The notes under the pieces are model-generated. The model was not told where the DNA came from. It saw only the letters and a list, made by a program, of their open reading frames with translations, and made no database searches. The position numbers were made by a program, and so were the translations under genes. From Opacimonas sp040514355 (GTDB lineage Bacteria; Pseudomonadota; Gammaproteobacteria; Enterobacterales; Alteromonadaceae), in contig JBEVCF010000045.1 in assembly GCA_040514355.1 (NCBI GenBank), positions 1-37,726 of the forward strand: a stretch of DNA of 37,726 nt, written 5' to 3'. Positions 1 to 8,643 of the stretch are shown piece by piece; the stretch's first letter is position 1, and the number at the start of each line of letters is the position of its first letter.

Positions 1-239
1 TCGTTATATGAATTTATAGTTTAATATATTACCAACTTGAACAAAAAACAACACAAATGAATAAAAACGAACAAAATAATGGGTATTTGATCCGCCATTG
101 TATTAACACAATGTGGTTAATTCATGAAAACAGCTATAAAAAGTGGATGGGTTATCCGCGACACTATGTCAAGCTACGGGTTTGGGTTTACATAAGATGT
201 GAACGATTAATGAGAAACGAGCTATGCGTTCTTAATAGG
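1..239. other. AT-rich left edge, no supported gene
   Basis: This stretch lies downstream of glpR, which ends at 240 on the minus strand. A 65-codon plus-strand frame starts at 57, but it has no Shine-Dalgarno sequence and no recognisable family. No terminator hairpin for glpR is evident. The sequence may hold the promoter of a gene beyond the left edge. A GlpR-like half-site (AACGAACAAA, 66-75) is present, but its partner half is poor, so no operator is called. Confidence 0.4.
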
Positions 240-998
240 CTACACGATGTGTAAAGCAACACCATGTGTAGCAATGACATCTTGTAAACTGGCCGGTGGT
301 TGCGCATCGGTGACCATGACAGAAATTTGCGATAAATCACCTTGTTTGACCATGGCGCGCCGCCCAAACTTGGAGCTGTCAACGGCAAGAATAATGGTTT
401 TGGCATTATCCAATATTGCTTGGGAAACTTTAACTTCACGAAAATCAAAATCCAGCAATGCGCCATCTTCGCTCAGACCGCTGATCCCGATGATCGCAAA
501 ATCCATTTGGAACTGTTTGATAAAATCACTGGTTGCCTCACCAATGACCCCGCCATCACTATGACGGACTTCGCCCCCTGCAATGATGACAGAAAAATCT
601 GGTTTATTCGAAAGGTTGGCTGCGACATGAATATTATTAGTCACTACCTGTAAACCTTCATGTTGCATCAACTGTTGTGCCACCAATTCCGTGGTGGTCC
701 CAATGTTGATAAATACAGACGCGCCGTTGGGGATCATGCCCGCGACTTTTTGGGCAATGCGTGTTTTGGCTGCTTGGTTTTGTGATAAACGTTGACCATA
801 TGCCGTATTCACCGAATTGGATAACACATCTGCGCCACCGTGAAAGCGCTCAATAAGACGGGCGTCGGCAAGCTGAGTTAAATCTCGACGTACGGTTTGT
901 GAGGTCACGTCAAAGCGCGCAACAAACTCATCATTGGTCGTGTAACCATGCTGTTTTAGGTGTTGTAGCATCGCTTGTTGACGAGGTGAGAGTTTCAT
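240..998 (-). CDS. glpR: GlpR, glycerol-3-phosphate regulon repressor (DeoR family)
   Basis: This is a 252-residue DeoR-family transcriptional repressor. In characterised gammaproteobacteria GlpR represses glycerol and glycerol-3-phosphate uptake and catabolism genes and is released by glycerol-3-phosphate. The N-terminal winged helix-turn-helix spans about residues 1-57, with the typical DVTSQTVRRDLTQL recognition segment followed by a RFHGGA turn. The C-terminal DeoR sensor domain shows the GTTTE, NNIHVAANL, GGEVR and GEATSDFI segments that closely match E. coli GlpR. The length equals E. coli GlpR (252). The ATG start at 998 has a weak ribosome site. The gene is divergent from the cytochrome gene at 1177. 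No glp catabolic gene is in the window, so its targets must lie outside. Identity is strong; the operator was not located. Confidence 0.9.
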   Translation of the reverse strand: MKLSPRQQAMLQHLKQHGYTTNDEFVARFDVTSQTVRRDLTQLADARLIERFHGGADVLSNSVNTAYGQRLSQNQAAKTRIAQKVAGMIPNGASVFINIGTTTELVAQQLMQHEGLQVVTNNIHVAANLSNKPDFSVIIAGGEVRHSDGGVIGEATSDFIKQFQMDFAIIGISGLSEDGALLDFDFREVKVSQAILDNAKTIILAVDSSKFGRRAMVKQGDLSQISVMVTDAQPPASLQDVIATHGVALHIV

Positions 999-1109
999 AT
1001 TGATTCGCTTTTGTTGTTGTGGTCTAAATGATCTTGCGTTTTATATCTTAACAAACAAAATACTTAAAACGAACTGTACAACGTTTAAAGTTCTTACTAC
1101 CAAAAGCTA

Positions 1110-1137
1110 TTGTTCAGACAAAAATTGTCGTTATAAT
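1110..1137 (+). promoter_or_regulatory. Probable sigma-70 promoter of the cytochrome c5 gene
   Basis: A perfect TATAAT lies at 1132-1137, with TTGTTC at 1110-1115 and a 16-base spacer. This places the start of transcription near 1144, about 33 bases before the GTG start. The assignment is by motif only. Confidence 0.5.
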
Positions 1138-1176
1138 ACACAAAGTTAAATTATCCTATCGGATCGGAGAAGACCT

Positions 1177-1581
1177 GTGAAATTGAAACAACTAATTGCT
1201 CTTGCTGCAATCGCAATGACAGCGTTCACACTACAAGCGAGTGACGCTAAAAACGAAGAAATTAAAGACCGCATCATGCCTGTTGGCTCGGTGAAAGTTG
1301 CCGGTGCAGTCGCAGCATCAGCGGCCGCTGCAGGCCCTAAGACAGGTAAAGATATCTACAATCAAGCATGTTCTGCATGTCACGCTGCCGGTGTGTTAGG
1401 TGCGCCTAAAACACAAGACGCTGCGGATTGGAAACCGCGTCTAGATGCGAAAGGATTTGATACAGTATGGCAAAATGCAATTAAAGGGATTAACGCCATG
1501 CCACCGATGGGTACTTGTGGTACGTGTACGGAAGACGATATTAAAATCGCAATTGAATATATGATTGAAGGCGTTGAGTAA
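1177..1581 (+). CDS. Cytochrome c5-type periplasmic monohaem cytochrome
   Basis: This is a 134-residue exported class I cytochrome c. It starts at GTG (1177), supported by a GGAGA Shine-Dalgarno sequence at 1166-1170. A signal peptide covers about residues 1-21 (MKLKQL, then a hydrophobic run, then ALQAS-type cleavage). An Ala/Gly-rich linker follows at about 40-53. The haem-binding motif CSACH is at 65-69, and the axial methionine is probably Met111 in MPPMG. The Cys114-Gly-Thr-Cys117 pair matches the disulfide characteristic of cytochrome c5. The protein is a soluble periplasmic electron carrier; its physiological partner cannot be deduced here. The gene is monocistronic with its own promoter and terminator. 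Confidence 0.88.
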   Translation: MKLKQLIALAAIAMTAFTLQASDAKNEEIKDRIMPVGSVKVAGAVAASAAAAGPKTGKDIYNQACSACHAAGVLGAPKTQDAADWKPRLDAKGFDTVWQNAIKGINAMPPMGTCGTCTEDDIKIAIEYMIEGVE

Positions 1582-1598
1582 TAAGTCTCTCTCTTGAC

Positions 1599-1626
1599 AA
1601 AAACCTCTGCTTGCGGAGGTTTTTTT
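1599..1626. terminator. Bidirectional intrinsic terminator
   Basis: Hairpin with CCTCTG (1604-1609) pairing with CGGAGG (1614-1619), including one T-G pair. It is flanked by an A-run on the left and a T-run on the right (1620-1626), so it can work for the cytochrome gene (+) and the convergent cysQ (-). Confidence 0.75.
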
Positions 1627-1688
1627 ATATTGGTACCGGCTTTGCTATCAATACACTTGTTATGCGGCATACTTGTAGTAGCTCATCA

Positions 1689-2507
1689 TTAATCGTCGTA
1701 GTAATTAACCAGAGCTTGCCAATTGACTTGTTGGTCACCTAACACCATGAAGTTAGGGTTCTCGAGGGTTTCACGTTGGTTATAGCTCATAGGGGCGAAA
1801 TCAACATCAACAATTGCGCCACCCGCTTCAGTCACAATACATTGTGACGCACCGGTATCCCATTCACCGGTAATACCTAAACGCATGAAGAAATCAGCCT
1901 TGCCCTCTGCAATTAAGCATGCTTTTAGAGAACAACTCCCAGTTGGCAGAGTTTGGTAAGTACGGTTAGTATCTAAACGACGTAATACATTTTCGCGTTT
2001 TTGGCGACGAGAAATGGCTACAACCACCGGGTCGTTGTCTGGATCGGCAAACGTTTTAACATGGATTTGTTTGTTTTCAATGGCACTTTCTTTATATGCG
2101 CCTTGTCCTGCCACGGCATAATACAAACTCTCGCCAGCTGGCCAGTAGATGACACCAATTTTAGGCTGATTGGCCTCTATCAAGGCAATGTTGACGGCAA
2201 AGTCACCACTGCGTGCAATGAACTCTTGTGTGCCATCAATGGGATCGATTAACCAATACCGCTCCCATTGTGCTCGTTCTGCAAGTGGCCCCTGTTTGAC
2301 TTCTTCAGACATGATAGGGATATCCGGTGTTTGCGTTTGCAGGATATCCATGATGATCTTATTGGCATGGTAGTCGGCAGAAGTAACAGGGGAGTCATCT
2401 TCCTTAGAATAAGCTTCAAAGTCGCCAGAGTCGTAAATTTCGAGGATAGCTTCACCTGCTTGTTTAGCCGCAGATTTAGCAATAGATAATAAATTTTGGT
2501 ATGGCAT
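1689..2507 (-). CDS. cysQ: CysQ, 3'(2'),5'-bisphosphate nucleotidase
   Basis: This is a Mg-dependent phosphatase of the inositol monophosphatase superfamily, expected to turn 3'-phosphoadenosine 5'-phosphate (PAP) into AMP during sulfate assimilation. The ATG at 2507 gives 272 residues. A longer frame begins at a TTG at 2564, but family members start near MPYQNLL, so the ATG is preferred. Metal-site motifs are visible: SEE at 67-69, DPIDGT at 88-93 and WDTGA at 216-220. The DGTQEFIARSGDF run is typical of CysQ rather than SuhB. It is downstream of nudE on the same strand with a 97-base gap and probably shares its transcript. Lengths near 246-270 are usual for the family. Confidence 0.92.
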   Translation of the reverse strand: MPYQNLLSIAKSAAKQAGEAILEIYDSGDFEAYSKEDDSPVTSADYHANKIIMDILQTQTPDIPIMSEEVKQGPLAERAQWERYWLIDPIDGTQEFIARSGDFAVNIALIEANQPKIGVIYWPAGESLYYAVAGQGAYKESAIENKQIHVKTFADPDNDPVVVAISRRQKRENVLRRLDTNRTYQTLPTGSCSLKACLIAEGKADFFMRLGITGEWDTGASQCIVTEAGGAIVDVDFAPMSYNQRETLENPNFMVLGDQQVNWQALVNYYDD

Positions 2508-2604
2508 AAGTGTCTCGTTTACGAGCTGTCGAGCATGTGTGTTTATTGTATCGGTAAATCCCAATGTATTTCGAGTCTTTTTCGACTATCTAATATAAAT
2601 ACCC

Positions 2605-3216
2605 TTACTTTTTGTGTTTTTTTCGTTGTTTGTCTATCAGTAAGAGTGCCGCCATACTTCTTGCTTCGGTAAAATCATCGCGCAGCAGAAGACTATCAAT
2701 TTCATCTAATGGCCATTTAATCACTTCAAGGGGCTCAGGCTCATCGCCAGCTAATACTTCAGGATAAAGTTCTCTGGCGATGATGATATGCATGCGAGCT
2801 GAGAAAAACGTGGGTGCCATACTGACTTTGGTGAGCTCGGTCAGACTGTTGGCGCCATAGCCAGCCTCTTCTTTGAGTTCGCGATTTGCAGCATCAAAAG
2901 GCGTTTCATTTGCGTCAATGAGTCCTTTGGGGAAGCCAAGTTCGTATTGATGTGTGCCGGCACCATATTCTCGAATCAACAAAATGTGATCCTCATCAAT
3001 CAATGGTACAATCATAACTGCACCACGACCTTTACCTGCCATACGTTCAAACTCTCTGGTTTGACCGTTCGCGAATGTTAGGTCGACTTGTTCAACGCCA
3101 AAAAAACGAGTACGCGCAACAATTTTACGGTCTGTAATCGTGGGTAGTGGTTTATCAGGATTAATTTGGTGACGACTGATAACGGGCAGTGGTGTATTCA
3201 ATGGATTGTCGCTCAT
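2605..3216 (-). CDS. nudE: NudE, ADP-compounds Nudix hydrolase
   Basis: This is a 203-residue Nudix hydrolase matching E. coli NudE, which cleaves ADP-ribose, NADH and diadenosine polyphosphates. The complete Nudix box G-x5-E-x7-RELxEExG is present from GLIDANE to EEAGY. The family segments VMIVPLIDEDHILLIREY, YELGFPKGLID and GDEPEPLEVIKWPL follow E. coli NudE closely. The start is the ATG at 3216, with AGGA six bases upstream; a 9-codon longer frame has no such support. The C-terminus is lysine-rich. It is divergent from yrfG, as in E. coli, and upstream of cysQ. Confidence 0.93.
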   Translation of the reverse strand: MSDNPLNTPLPVISRHQINPDKPLPTITDRKIVARTRFFGVEQVDLTFANGQTREFERMAGKGRGAVMIVPLIDEDHILLIREYGAGTHQYELGFPKGLIDANETPFDAANRELKEEAGYGANSLTELTKVSMAPTFFSARMHIIIARELYPEVLAGDEPEPLEVIKWPLDEIDSLLLRDDFTEARSMAALLLIDKQRKKHKK

Positions 3217-3272
3217 GGTACGTCCTGTCGACTTATTATGCATTTACTATAACGCTTTTTAGGAACAAAATC

Positions 3273-3956
3273 ATGACCAAAATGATTAATTGGAAAAATG
3301 TTGAAACGGTCCTCTTGGATATGGATGGCACTCTGTTGGATTTGCATTTTGACAATTACTTCTGGTTGACGTTTATTCCTGAAAAATTAGCGGAAAAAAC
3401 CGGTAAGAGTGTGGCGCATTGTCACACTTATATGGCAGAGGAATATGCCAAAGTGTACGGTACGATTGCATGGTATTGTTTAGACTATTGGGCTGACAAA
3501 TTACAACTGGACATCGTGGCTTTGAAACGAGAAGTCGATCACCTTATCTCACTAAGGCCAGATACCCTCCCTTTTTTGGATGCATTAAAGGCAACAGGTC
3601 GTCGAGTAGTATTACTAACTAATGCACATCCGGGTAGTTTGTCATTGAAAATAGAGAAGACGCAACTCGATACACACATCGACACCCTCATTTCGACGCA
3701 TCAATATGGTGTGTCTAAAGAGTTTCAACCATTATGGCAGGGGGTACAGCGGGATTTGGGATTTATCCCGGAAAAAACTTTGTTTGTGGATGACGGTGTG
3801 GCAATCCTAGCTGCAGCACAAGAGTTTGGGATTGGCGAGCTACTGTGTGTGACCAATCCCGACAGTCAAAAACCGGAAAATGTGGTTAGCACTTATCCGG
3901 CTACCAATGACTTCAGAACATTAATTCCGGACATACTTGCTAATCAGATTGCCTAA
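3273..3956 (+). CDS. yrfG: YrfG-type GMP/IMP nucleotidase, HAD superfamily
   Basis: This is a 227-residue haloacid-dehalogenase-like phosphatase. E. coli YrfG dephosphorylates GMP and IMP. Motif I is LDMDGTLLDL, with nucleophile Asp16 and acid Asp18. Motif II is LLTNAHP, and the motif IV region is FVDDGVAIL. FDNYFWLTFIPE, WYCLDYWADKL and GVTNPDS-like segments are shared with E. coli YrfG. The ATG at 3273 is chosen because AGGA lies at 3261-3264 and the protein then aligns from its N-terminus; a frame open from 3189 would overlap nudE. Its last 17 bases overlap the convergent GGDEF relic. In E. coli yrfG is followed directly by hslR-hslO; here the gsp operon lies between them. Confidence 0.9.
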   Translation: MTKMINWKNVETVLLDMDGTLLDLHFDNYFWLTFIPEKLAEKTGKSVAHCHTYMAEEYAKVYGTIAWYCLDYWADKLQLDIVALKREVDHLISLRPDTLPFLDALKATGRRVVLLTNAHPGSLSLKIEKTQLDTHIDTLISTHQYGVSKEFQPLWQGVQRDLGFIPEKTLFVDDGVAILAAAQEFGIGELLCVTNPDSQKPENVVSTYPATNDFRTLIPDILANQIA

Positions 3957-4488
3957 GCATTCGCAATAAGCCTATCCAATCATCTGCCGCTTGAAAGAGT
4001 GATAGTGCACTGTTTCCATCACTGGGATACATCGTGGCGATACCGAGGCTGACGGTCAAATGGCTTGCTATACTCGACCTTTCATGAGGGATCTTGGCTT
4101 GGTTGACAAGATTGAGGATTTTTTCCGCTTTTTGTACTGCACCGACTGCATTACAATCAGGCAACAATAAAACAAATTCTTCTCCCCCAATTCGAGCAAA
4201 TAGATCTGTGGGGCGACCTACAGTATCTTCTAGCAAACGCGCAATAGCAATAAGGCAATTATCACCTTCTGCATGGCCGTATGCGTCATTGAATTCTTTG
4301 AAAAAATCGATGTCGATGACCAGCATTGACATCTGGTGATGATAACGGATTCAACGTCCCCACTCACGTTGAAGCACTTCGTTGTATTTGCGTCTATTCG
4401 CGACTCGTGTCAGTGGGTCAAAGTAGGCCATGGATTGTAGATATTCGTTGCGCAAATTTGAACTAGATTTATTTTTTGGGTAGTGACC
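3940..4488 (-). pseudogene. Decayed GGDEF (diguanylate cyclase) gene
   Basis: The frame reads FDPLTRVANRRKYNEVL, the start of a GGDEF domain, then hits an in-frame TGA at 4351-4353. It resumes as IRYHHQMSMLVIDIDFFKEFNDAYGHAEGD and runs through GGEEF to a TAG at 3940. The metal-binding and substrate residues of the second part look normal, and a product-inhibition RxxD (RPTD) precedes GGEEF. The C-terminal ADxALYxAK motif is missing: the frame ends in unrelated AADDWIGLLRML residues where it meets yrfG. No sensor domain or start codon lies upstream; the frame runs directly into the gspN stop codon. A 130-residue piece starting at ATG 4332 could still be translated, but would lack both ends of the catalytic fold. 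A nonfunctional relic is the best reading. Confidence 0.8.
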
Positions 4489-5250
4489 TTAGAACGTAAA
4501 TACAGTGTACCCGCTCGCATTGGGTTCACCAAAAAACATGGCGACTTGTTTGAGGTCATTGGGTGCATCTGGGGGTAATTTAAATGTCCCTTTTACTCTT
4601 AATTGGGCTAAATTCGGCCCCGTTGCTGTGAATGATAAACCCAAATCATTAGGTTCTTCCACCCGTAACGTATAGGCATTGTTTGCACAATTGACGGCTG
4701 CGTCAAATTCGCCTAATGGGATGAGCCCACTTTGCCCTAACACGCCAGCATTATTCCATTGACCGGTTGCGTTGAGGGCAGCGCAACTAAACTGAGGTGT
4801 ACCACTAAAGACAGCACGTTGAATGTCAACATTAAAGCGGCCTTGGGCGAGTACTGGAATCGGCAACTTCGCTTGTGCTAACAGTAATTCGGCGGGCATT
4901 GTGGCACGCGTTTTACCAAGCTCTAAGCGGTTGTCAAAAAAGTCGTAACTGAGGCTGCCGGAAGCGGAAATGGTGTCGCTTTGGCGACGATTTGCTACCG
5001 TAAAATCAACGTGAGCGCGGCCGGTGATGAAAGACCATGCAGATAATTGCCATTGCACGTTTTCTAACGCCTGTTGTTGTATACGCACCAAACCTGAACG
5101 CCCTTGCCAAATAGTACCACTCACGTCATATACTTGGACATGTGGACCTAAATTGAGGCGGTAGAGAATATGTTTAGCAGGCATTAAAGCCACAACAAAC
5201 ACGACCAAGCCAACGAAGAACAATAGGGCGATTAATACTTTCTGCTTCAT
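4489..5250 (-). CDS. gspN: GspN, type II secretion system accessory protein
   Basis: This is a 253-residue inner-membrane protein at the end of the type II secretion operon. One N-terminal membrane segment covers about residues 6-24. It is followed by a periplasmic beta-rich region with HVQVYDVSGTIWQGRSG, typical of GspN. The sequence ends at MFFGEPNASGYTVF, a normal family C-terminus, so it is intact. Its ATG overlaps the gspM stop by 4 bases, which supports coupled translation. GspN is present in only some systems and its exact role in assembly is not settled. Confidence 0.88.
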   Translation of the reverse strand: MKQKVLIALLFFVGLVVFVVALMPAKHILYRLNLGPHVQVYDVSGTIWQGRSGLVRIQQQALENVQWQLSAWSFITGRAHVDFTVANRRQSDTISASGSLSYDFFDNRLELGKTRATMPAELLLAQAKLPIPVLAQGRFNVDIQRAVFSGTPQFSCAALNATGQWNNAGVLGQSGLIPLGEFDAAVNCANNAYTLRVEEPNDLGLSFTATGPNLAQLRVKGTFKLPPDAPNDLKQVAMFFGEPNASGYTVFTF

Positions 5251-5732
5251 GCTTTGGTCAACTCCAAGCGACGCACTTTAACGGTACCTAATTCGCCACT
5301 TTGGGCAATATCGATTTGACGGACATTGACGCCTGTTTTTTCTAAGCTATCTAACCATACCAGCAAAGTACCAAAAGTGACTTCATCAATCCATACTTGC
5401 ACTTCATCACCTTTAGGTTGGATTCGAGTGAGTTGGATTTTGCTATAGCTGGCAGTAGAGTTAACCGCTTGCACAAGTGAACCTTTGAGTTTGGCTTGTT
5501 TAGCCCCATTGTTTTGGAGAGCTGATACGCGTGCTTTTTGTTTAGCCACCCATACGGCTAATTGTTGTTGCTGTTGTAAGGTTTGTTTTTCCGCGGCGAT
5601 ACCATTTTGTAATGGGGCCCAAATTAGCCAGTATAAACAACCCAATACAACAAACACGGCTCCGATTTTTAAGAGGCGTTGCTCACGAGTCTCCAAGTGC
5701 TGGAACCATTGTGTAAAACGTGCAAAATCCAC
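5247..5732 (-). CDS. gspM: GspM, type II secretion inner-membrane platform protein
   Basis: This is a 161-residue bitopic inner-membrane protein. A short cytoplasmic N-terminus (WFQHLETREQRLL) precedes a membrane segment at about 22-42. A Gln-rich coiled region at about 52-62 and a periplasmic ferredoxin-like domain ending in LRQIDI-type strands complete the fold. The length fits the family (about 160). GspM binds GspL and GspC in the platform. It follows gspL by 4 bases and overlaps gspN by 4. Confidence 0.88.
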   Translation of the reverse strand: MDFARFTQWFQHLETREQRLLKIGAVFVVLGCLYWLIWAPLQNGIAAEKQTLQQQQQLAVWVAKQKARVSALQNNGAKQAKLKGSLVQAVNSTASYSKIQLTRIQPKGDEVQVWIDEVTFGTLLVWLDSLEKTGVNVRQIDIAQSGELGTVKVRRLELTKA

Positions 5733-5736
5733 GGCT

Positions 5737-6945
5737 TTATCCTTTTATGATCAGTGAGCCCACAACTTGGCCACCGTTATTGTTAATCGCACCTTGCTCA
5801 ACGCTCAATCCAACTTGCGTGGCGGCTTCTTTGAATTTTTCTAAATCTGCAAATTGTTTTGCTACTGCTTGTAAACGCAATTCACCGCGTGCTTGGTCAA
5901 AGCGCAGAGACTGGGTAGTGATATTACTGACTGCAAAAGCAGCACTCAAATTAGCTAACATGCCCAAACCCGACGCGCCAGCACCTGAATTTTCACGTGC
6001 TTTGACATAGCGGGCAATGCTACGACGGGCATCGCGGTAGGCGCCGAGGTTGGGGAAACCCTGTTTGATATCTGCATCAATTCGCGCTTTTAAACTGGCG
6101 TTTTGCGCTTTGAGATCTTGTAATGTCAACGTTTTTTCAGTCACGCCAAACAGGAATGCTAGGCCAACCATGACCGCTGCAATACGCCAAAATTGCCAGT
6201 GTTTGGAAGCGGTTTGCACAACTTTATAGGTGCCTTGCAGCAAATTGAAACCCAAGTTTTGTTGAGCATCTTGGATACCTTGTGCCATGACCTGAATAGG
6301 TAATTCTAAGGGTGGCTCAGTGACGGCCACTGCACCGAGTCCCTGAGCCGTATCAGCTGTGTAGGCAACGACTGTAGTCGGTGTGTTCGTTGTTGCAAAA
6401 TGACTGAACAACCAAGGTTTGACCCACGTCGCAGCGCCACTTATCCCGGACCAAGTGCCCGTACGACAGATCACATGTTCATCGAGGCTCAAAATAGCTG
6501 CCTGTGCTTCACTCGTCAATGGTAGTGCCAAACAATCTGGAAGCATGCTTTTCGGCGTCAGTTCAGCTTCTGTGAGCCATGTTTGCCATAACTGCATCTG
6601 AGCATGTGCTACTACAGCAATGAGTTGGGTGTCGCCTTGTCTGGGACCCAATGCAATATGTTGTTCGCTAATGTCGCCTGCGATGTCATCTTCGATCATA
6701 AAACCGATGGCAGCTAGGACTTTTTTGTTGGCATTTTTGGGTAATACGACCGTTTTTAATGTCACACTAGTAGAAGGCACAATTACAAATAAAGGACGCT
6801 GTGCTGCCCGTTCCTGGAGTGTCGTTAACGCCTGAGCATCAGGCAACATACCTGACGCGAGGATCGTTTGCCCGAGTGTATCCCACACGCCCCATAAAAT
6901 CGGTTGCTCGGCTGTTTCACCTAATCTAACAACAAGTTGTTCCAA
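5737..6945 (-). CDS. gspL: GspL, type II secretion platform protein that recruits the GspE ATPase
   Basis: The N-terminal two-thirds is the cytoplasmic actin-like domain that holds GspE. One membrane segment (IAAVMVGLAFLFGV) precedes a periplasmic domain ending in VVGSLIIKG. A frame with ATG codons at 7002 and 6978 would overlap gspK by 29-53 bases and add residues absent from the family. I prefer the TTG at 6945: it begins MEQLVVRLGE, the usual GspL N-terminus, and has GGGAG eight bases upstream. It lies just past the gspK stop at 6950-6952. The resulting 402 residues match the family length of about 400. Start choice is inference. Confidence 0.85.
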   Translation of the reverse strand: MEQLVVRLGETAEQPILWGVWDTLGQTILASGMLPDAQALTTLQERAAQRPLFVIVPSTSVTLKTVVLPKNANKKVLAAIGFMIEDDIAGDISEQHIALGPRQGDTQLIAVVAHAQMQLWQTWLTEAELTPKSMLPDCLALPLTSEAQAAILSLDEHVICRTGTWSGISGAATWVKPWLFSHFATTNTPTTVVAYTADTAQGLGAVAVTEPPLELPIQVMAQGIQDAQQNLGFNLLQGTYKVVQTASKHWQFWRIAAVMVGLAFLFGVTEKTLTLQDLKAQNASLKARIDADIKQGFPNLGAYRDARRSIARYVKARENSGAGASGLGMLANLSAAFAVSNITTQSLRFDQARGELRLQAVAKQFADLEKFKEAATQVGLSVEQGAINNNGGQVVGSLIIKG

Positions 6946-6949
6946 GTGA

Positions 6950-7942
6950 TTAACTCCCAAATCTGCGTTGAATAACATCTGCGCGCTGTTGTCCTGAAAC
7001 ATATAACAGAGATGTCATCGTAAATTGTGCGTCGTTAAATAACGCGGTAGTACGCAAGGTAAAATAATCTGTGCTGATTGTAAACCATGCGCGTTGTTGT
7101 GCTGTTAATGCGACGGTGTCGAGGATTGGTTCGGCTAAAAAATCACCGACATTGTCATATCCTTCTTCAGGTCGATTCTCAATAAGGTTTTGTGCATCAT
7201 CGAGTGATAGGGTCGTCAATGCTGCAAGTAGTGGTGCATGAACCATAGTGAGCGTGTTGATATTGATCTGTAGGCGTTGGTTGTTGGGTAATACGCAAAC
7301 CTGCTCAAGTAAATCAGCAAACCAGTTCAATTGTACGCCATTGACCAAGCGCAGCTCTGAGATATCAACCAATGGGCGATTGGGCGTAATGTAAGGATTT
7401 GGCATGGCGCGATACACTTCATCTTCAGCCCCAAATGGACGGGTTTGTTGATTATCATCTAGAAAATCAATCACCGAATCGCGAAATGTCTCAGCCTGAT
7501 ACGTATCATTATTATTAACGTTCAATATCAACTGAGTAAAGGCAGACTGCAGTGGTGATACTTGGGTATTGGCACCGAGATTGTTAGTGGGATCAGGGGC
7601 TTGTGCAAGGGCATTGACGTTAAAACAGGTCTGCGCATCAATTAATTCAACCTCAATGACCCCGCCATCGACAGGGAATTGTAATGGTTCTACCCAAGGT
7701 TGATTCAAACTGACTTTGCCATCATCAATCTCGTAGATATCGAGTATGGCTGTTTTGGCATATTCTTCTGCGCCAAGGGCGTACCAATGTGCTTGGTTAT
7801 TATCTTTGATGTTTTGAGCGCGTTGGATTTGCAGTTGTAAGCGCGTGCCCATCTCCGTTGCTAAAATACTAATCAGTGCCACAATAAATAACACAATCAA
7901 CAGTGCAGCACCGCGTTGTTGTCCAGGCAAGCTCCGATTCAC
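6950..7942 (-). CDS. gspK: GspK, minor pseudopilin capping the type II pseudopilus
   Basis: This is a 330-residue minor pseudopilin. The start is GTG at 7942, overlapping the gspJ stop (GTGA) and preceded by AGGAGG. The prepilin cleavage site is after Gly11 (QQRG|AALLIVLF). Position +5 is not glutamate, which is the normal condition for GspK, the tip subunit. A large globular insertion follows the hydrophobic helix, with GVIEVELIDAQTCFNVNAL and NVNTL-like strands typical of the family. It forms the tip complex with GspI and GspJ. Confidence 0.9.
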   Translation of the reverse strand: MNRSLPGQQRGAALLIVLFIVALISILATEMGTRLQLQIQRAQNIKDNNQAHWYALGAEEYAKTAILDIYEIDDGKVSLNQPWVEPLQFPVDGGVIEVELIDAQTCFNVNALAQAPDPTNNLGANTQVSPLQSAFTQLILNVNNNDTYQAETFRDSVIDFLDDNQQTRPFGAEDEVYRAMPNPYITPNRPLVDISELRLVNGVQLNWFADLLEQVCVLPNNQRLQININTLTMVHAPLLAALTTLSLDDAQNLIENRPEEGYDNVGDFLAEPILDTVALTAQQRAWFTISTDYFTLRTTALFNDAQFTMTSLLYVSGQQRADVIQRRFGS

Positions 7943-8643
7943 CCTCTGCCTCCTGTATTGCCGCTATTATTATCCCCTAATGGTCGGCCTTGATTATCAG
8001 GTTGTTCGCTAGGTGCTAATGGCATCAGGCTGGGTGGCGTTTGATTGAGTAAAGCAAATTCACGACGGATCGTTGGGAAATTGTCACCGCTGATTTCAAT
8101 CGCTATCCCAAGCGGGAGCACGTCACCCTCAAATTTATCGTCCCAGTCCACTTCTTGACGCGAGGTGATGGTGGCGTATTGCACGTTAAATGCCGTGATA
8201 TTTTCTAACAAAATGCGTGATTTAAAGGGGTTTTCTTCAATATTATCGATGAACAACGTATGTAAACGCTCGAGTTGTTGATCGCTGTTTAAACGGTACA
8301 TGACCGCTTGTAAATTCGCGCGAGGTAAAATCCATTGTGGATTATCCCAACCCGCACGAATAAACCCAAAGCCATCATCGATAGACTCTCCAAATCCCAA
8401 TTCCCCTCTAAATACAATGCTGTTATCCACGCCTGGCACTCGACTGGCAACGGGCACAGCTTGAGCAAGGTCGTGTTCTAATACGAGAAGCACGCGTTGG
8501 ACTTGTTCTAACTGAGTAATGGCTTCTTCAGATTCTTCCGCAGCTTTGATGACATTCGATAGAATCGAGGTTGAGGCAACGGCGATCAGAGCAAAAATGG
8601 CAATGGCGACCAAAATTTCGATCAGAGTGAACCCGCGTTTCAT
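7939..8643 (-). CDS. gspJ: GspJ, minor pseudopilin
   Basis: This is a 234-residue minor pseudopilin with a very short leader, MKRG|FTLIEILVAIAIFALIA, carrying Gly at -1, Phe at +1 and Glu at +5 for processing by a prepilin peptidase. The C-terminus is Gly/Asn-rich and low in complexity (DNNSGNTGGRG). It overlaps gspI and gspK by 4 bases each. Family members run about 200-230 residues. Confidence 0.9.
   Translation of the reverse strand: MKRGFTLIEILVAIAIFALIAVASTSILSNVIKAAEESEEAITQLEQVQRVLLVLEHDLAQAVPVASRVPGVDNSIVFRGELGFGESIDDGFGFIRAGWDNPQWILPRANLQAVMYRLNSDQQLERLHTLFIDNIEENPFKSRILLENITAFNVQYATITSRQEVDWDDKFEGDVLPLGIAIEISGDNFPTIRREFALLNQTPPSLMPLAPSEQPDNQGRPLGDNNSGNTGGRG

Noticed and set aside
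66..75. GlpR-like operator half-site, with a similar AACGAAC at 1068-1074
   Set aside because: One half matches the E. coli-type consensus, but the opposite half is poor at both places, so no operator is claimed.
57..254. 65-codon plus-strand frame at the left edge
   Set aside because: It has no ribosome site and no recognisable family, and it runs into the glpR 3' end.
2508..2564. N-terminal extension of cysQ from a TTG at 2564
   Set aside because: The added residues are absent from the family, and the ATG at 2507 gives the normal start.
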